This document shows, in pieces, positions 4,904 to 6,128 of a stretch of DNA of 6,128 nucleotides. The position numbers were made by a program, and so were the translations under genes. Source of the stretch: Planctomycetales bacterium. GTDB lineage: Bacteria > Planctomycetota > Phycisphaerae > SM23-33. The notes beneath the pieces are model-generated. The model was not told where the DNA came from. It searched no databases and saw only the letters and a list, made by a program, of their open reading frames with translations. The stretch spans positions 1 to 6,128 of the forward strand of contig DAOVFI010000153.1 in assembly GCA_030673005.1 (NCBI GenBank), given 5' to 3'. Numbering within the stretch: position 1 is the stretch's first letter; each line of letters opens with the position of its first letter.

Positions 4904-5803
4904 CTACTTACTTGTTTTTTTCCGACCCGCCGCAGTGTCAATGCCGACATTCGACCGTGACCATATCTCCTTAAGTCGCGCGCGGGCGGCGTCGGCTCTG
5001 GCCTTCGTGAAAAGTTTATTGCGGCTTCCGAAGTCGGGATCAGACGGATTTACTCTCATAGCGCCAACTCTGTCCTTGAGTACCTTAAATGTTGCATCGA
5101 AGGCCTCATGGCTTGCTTTTTCATCGTTAATGTATTTCAGTTTTAGGGGGAGTGCCCAGTCCGGAAATGAGTCAAACCTACCAAGTTCTGCAATTGCATC
5201 CTTGTCATCGGGATCAATCTCGTGCCAGTCGCGGGCCAACACTGTAAGAAGATAGCTGAGGGTAGGCATAATTTCATCGTATTTTTCGCGAAGGGTTCCA
5301 TTTATGGTAGCCTCCCGCATGGTTGCGTAATGAGCCATAACCCACTCAATTGCGTATAAAATCGTTTTTTTGGGGTACGGTAGCATGCTGCAATCACCGA
5401 TGAGTGGTGCATGTGCAGCTAGGAGATCGCTGAACGCGAATACTATATTCTGATAACATTCTACTTCTGCTTTCTCTTTGATCTCCTCGATCTCCTGTTC
5501 GCGCTTTTCGGCTTCAGCCTTGGCGAGATAATCATCAAGTGTCTTCTGTGCAGCGACTATTTCGTCGTGCTGCGCCTTGACCTTCTCTATCTCTGCCTTG
5601 ATCTCCTCGATTTCCTGTTCGCGCCTTTTGGCTTCAGCCTTGGCGAGATAATCATCAAGTGCTTTCTGTGCAGTGGCTATTTCGTCGTGCTGTGCCTTGA
5701 CATTCTCTATCTCTGCCGCTGTCAACTCCCGACCGCCTTTGGCGGCGCGCGTTTTCGCCAGCTTTCCGGACAGCGTCCAATCTTCCTCTGATTTCTTGCT
5801 CAT
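4904..5803 (-). CDS. Coiled-coil protein of unknown function with internal tandem duplication
   Basis: I do not recognise this 299-residue protein. After a charged N-terminus (MSKKSEEDWT), residues 32-71 and 72-111 are two copies of a 40-residue unit (VKAQHDEI, then LDDYLAKAEA, then REQEIEEIK) with 32 of 40 positions identical. They are rich in Ala, Glu and Lys and almost certainly form a long helix or coiled coil. Residues 115-245 are a more globular helical region (for example YPKKTILYAIEWVMAHYATM and MPTLSYLLTVLARDWHEIDP), followed by a basic tail (KARADAARARLKEIW to GRKKTSK). No signal peptide or membrane span is seen, so it is probably cytosolic and oligomeric. ATG 5803 is preferred because AAGAGAG precedes it; the in-frame ATG at 5818 lacks a ribosome-binding site. 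It runs in the same direction as the genes on both sides, but 111 bases and a separate promoter divide it from the nucleotidyltransferase. Confidence 0.75.
   Translation of the reverse strand: MSKKSEEDWTLSGKLAKTRAAKGGRELTAAEIENVKAQHDEIATAQKALDDYLAKAEAKRREQEIEEIKAEIEKVKAQHDEIVAAQKTLDDYLAKAEAEKREQEIEEIKEKAEVECYQNIVFAFSDLLAAHAPLIGDCSMLPYPKKTILYAIEWVMAHYATMREATINGTLREKYDEIMPTLSYLLTVLARDWHEIDPDDKDAIAELGRFDSFPDWALPLKLKYINDEKASHEAFDATFKVLKDRVGAMRVNPSDPDFGSRNKLFTKARADAARARLKEIWSRSNVGIDTAAGRKKTSK
5471..5710 (-). repeat. Two tandem copies of a 120-bp in-frame repeat
   Basis: Bases 5471-5590 and 5591-5710 match at 106 of 120 positions by hand count. They encode the two 40-residue coiled-coil units of the surrounding gene. 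The length is a multiple of three, so changes in copy number preserve the frame. Confidence 0.9.
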
Positions 5804-5863
5804 TTTTTCTCTCTTCATAAATCAGTATTTTCTCAGCATCATCGCACCGAGACCGAGCGGCCG

Positions 5864-5898
5864 GGTGCCATGGACGCGGTGTTTGCGACCACGGCACC
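5864..5898. other. Imperfect hairpin in the intergenic region before the coiled-coil gene
   Basis: GGTGCCATGG (5864-5873) and CCACGGCACC (5889-5898) pair at nine of ten positions around a 15-base loop. No T-run follows on either strand, so it is not a classical terminator; it could be a 5' leader structure of the coiled-coil gene's message. Confidence 0.35.
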
Positions 5899-5901
5899 TC
5901 G

Positions 5902-5923
5902 CTTATAGCTAGCGCACAATTAT
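5902..5923 (-). promoter_or_regulatory. Possible promoter/operator-like site upstream of the coiled-coil gene
   Basis: On the minus strand ATAATTGTGCGCTAG (5909-5923) agrees at 11 of 15 positions, including GTGCGC, with the 15-mer operator repeat before the nucleotidyltransferase. It is followed by TATAAG (5902-5907), a -10-like hexamer. No properly spaced -35 is seen. It is a single degenerate copy, so coincidence is possible. Confidence 0.25.
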
Positions 5924-6128
5924 CAATCATCATCGTCATCATCGTCATCATCATCATCGTCATCGTCATCGTCTTTTTTCTTTTTCCGCTCTTTCAGAGC
6001 CTTTGCCCGGGCGTCGAGTCGGTCGGCGTAATCGACGGCCGAGAAGGCCTTGCCGTCTAATACGCCGGCGCGGATCTCGTCCCAGCCATCGACGACGTGA
6101 ATTCGCTTATCGAGGCGGCGGATTTTTT
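5923..6128 (-). CDS. C-terminal end of an unrecognised protein with a poly-aspartate tail
   Basis: The last 67 residues of a minus-strand gene enter from the right edge. The visible part reads IRRLDKRIHVVDGWDEIRAG, then a charged helix (DYADRLDARAKALKERKKKK), then 16 aspartates and TGA. I do not recognise the family; the basic-then-acidic tail is probably disordered. It lies 119 bases upstream of the coiled-coil gene on the same strand, so the two might be co-transcribed. The tail resembles in layout the Lys-then-Asp end of the HEPN-like protein. The start and any catalytic domain are outside the window. Confidence 0.7.
   Translation of the reverse strand, partial: KIRRLDKRIHVVDGWDEIRAGVLDGKAFSAVDYADRLDARAKALKERKKKKDDDDDDDDDDDDDDDD
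5926..5973 (-). repeat. GAY trinucleotide microsatellite coding for 16 aspartates
   Basis: Sixteen consecutive GAT/GAC codons just before the stop of the partial gene. The codon mix is irregular, which reduces slippage compared with a pure repeat, but copy number could still vary between strains without breaking the frame. Confidence 0.9.

Noticed and set aside
4893..4915. Four-base tandem pattern (AAGT/AGGT) around the stop of the coiled-coil gene
   Set aside because: Only four imperfect units; too short to claim more than chance low complexity.
5655..5969. Minus-strand frame beginning with a run of Met and Thr
   Set aside because: It starts in the out-of-frame reading of the GAY repeat and overlaps the coiled-coil gene in another frame; it is a shadow.

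Overview
The window looks like an accessory stretch of a GC-rich bacterial chromosome, where an ordinary biosynthetic gene (trpE) sits between mobile-element debris and a small defence- or toxin-antitoxin-like cluster. Dense nested hairpins, IS701-type transposons, an orphan trpE and lysine/aspartate-rich protein tails would fit a planctomycete or a relative. That placement is a weak inference; no marker gene fixes the taxon.

Left third (1-1906), mobile elements stacked on each other. A fragment of one IS701-family transposase runs off the left edge on the minus strand. Next comes a nearly complete, different IS701-family element (189-1645) with matched ends, flanked by CTAG on both sides. 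Its transposase is frameshifted in a run of five A's, so the conserved C-terminus lies in the next frame. The right flank of the element falls on the edge of a 255-bp non-coding, MITE-like nested palindrome (1648-1902). That palindrome has 32-bp perfect terminal inverted repeats and several internal hairpins, and it ends four bases from the trpE stop codon.

Middle (1907-3575). A full-length minus-strand trpE encodes anthranilate synthase component I, with no trpG or other trp gene beside it. Its upstream intergenic region has one hairpin and no recognisable trp leader or riboswitch.

Right half (3576-6128), all minus strand. A compact unit reads wHTH-nucleotidyltransferase, then a HEPN-like protein, then a 47-residue small ORF; the first two genes overlap and the third starts four bases after the second stops. 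It resembles MNT-HEPN (MntA/HepT-type) two-gene modules, but both proteins deviate at expected active-site positions. A consensus-like promoter embedded in two perfect 15-bp direct repeats lies directly against the nucleotidyltransferase ATG, which suggests autoregulation and a nearly leaderless message. Upstream are an unrecognised coiled-coil protein with an internal 120-bp tandem duplication and, at the edge, the end of a gene finishing in 16 aspartate codons. How these last two genes relate to the nucleotidyltransferase/HEPN unit is unknown.
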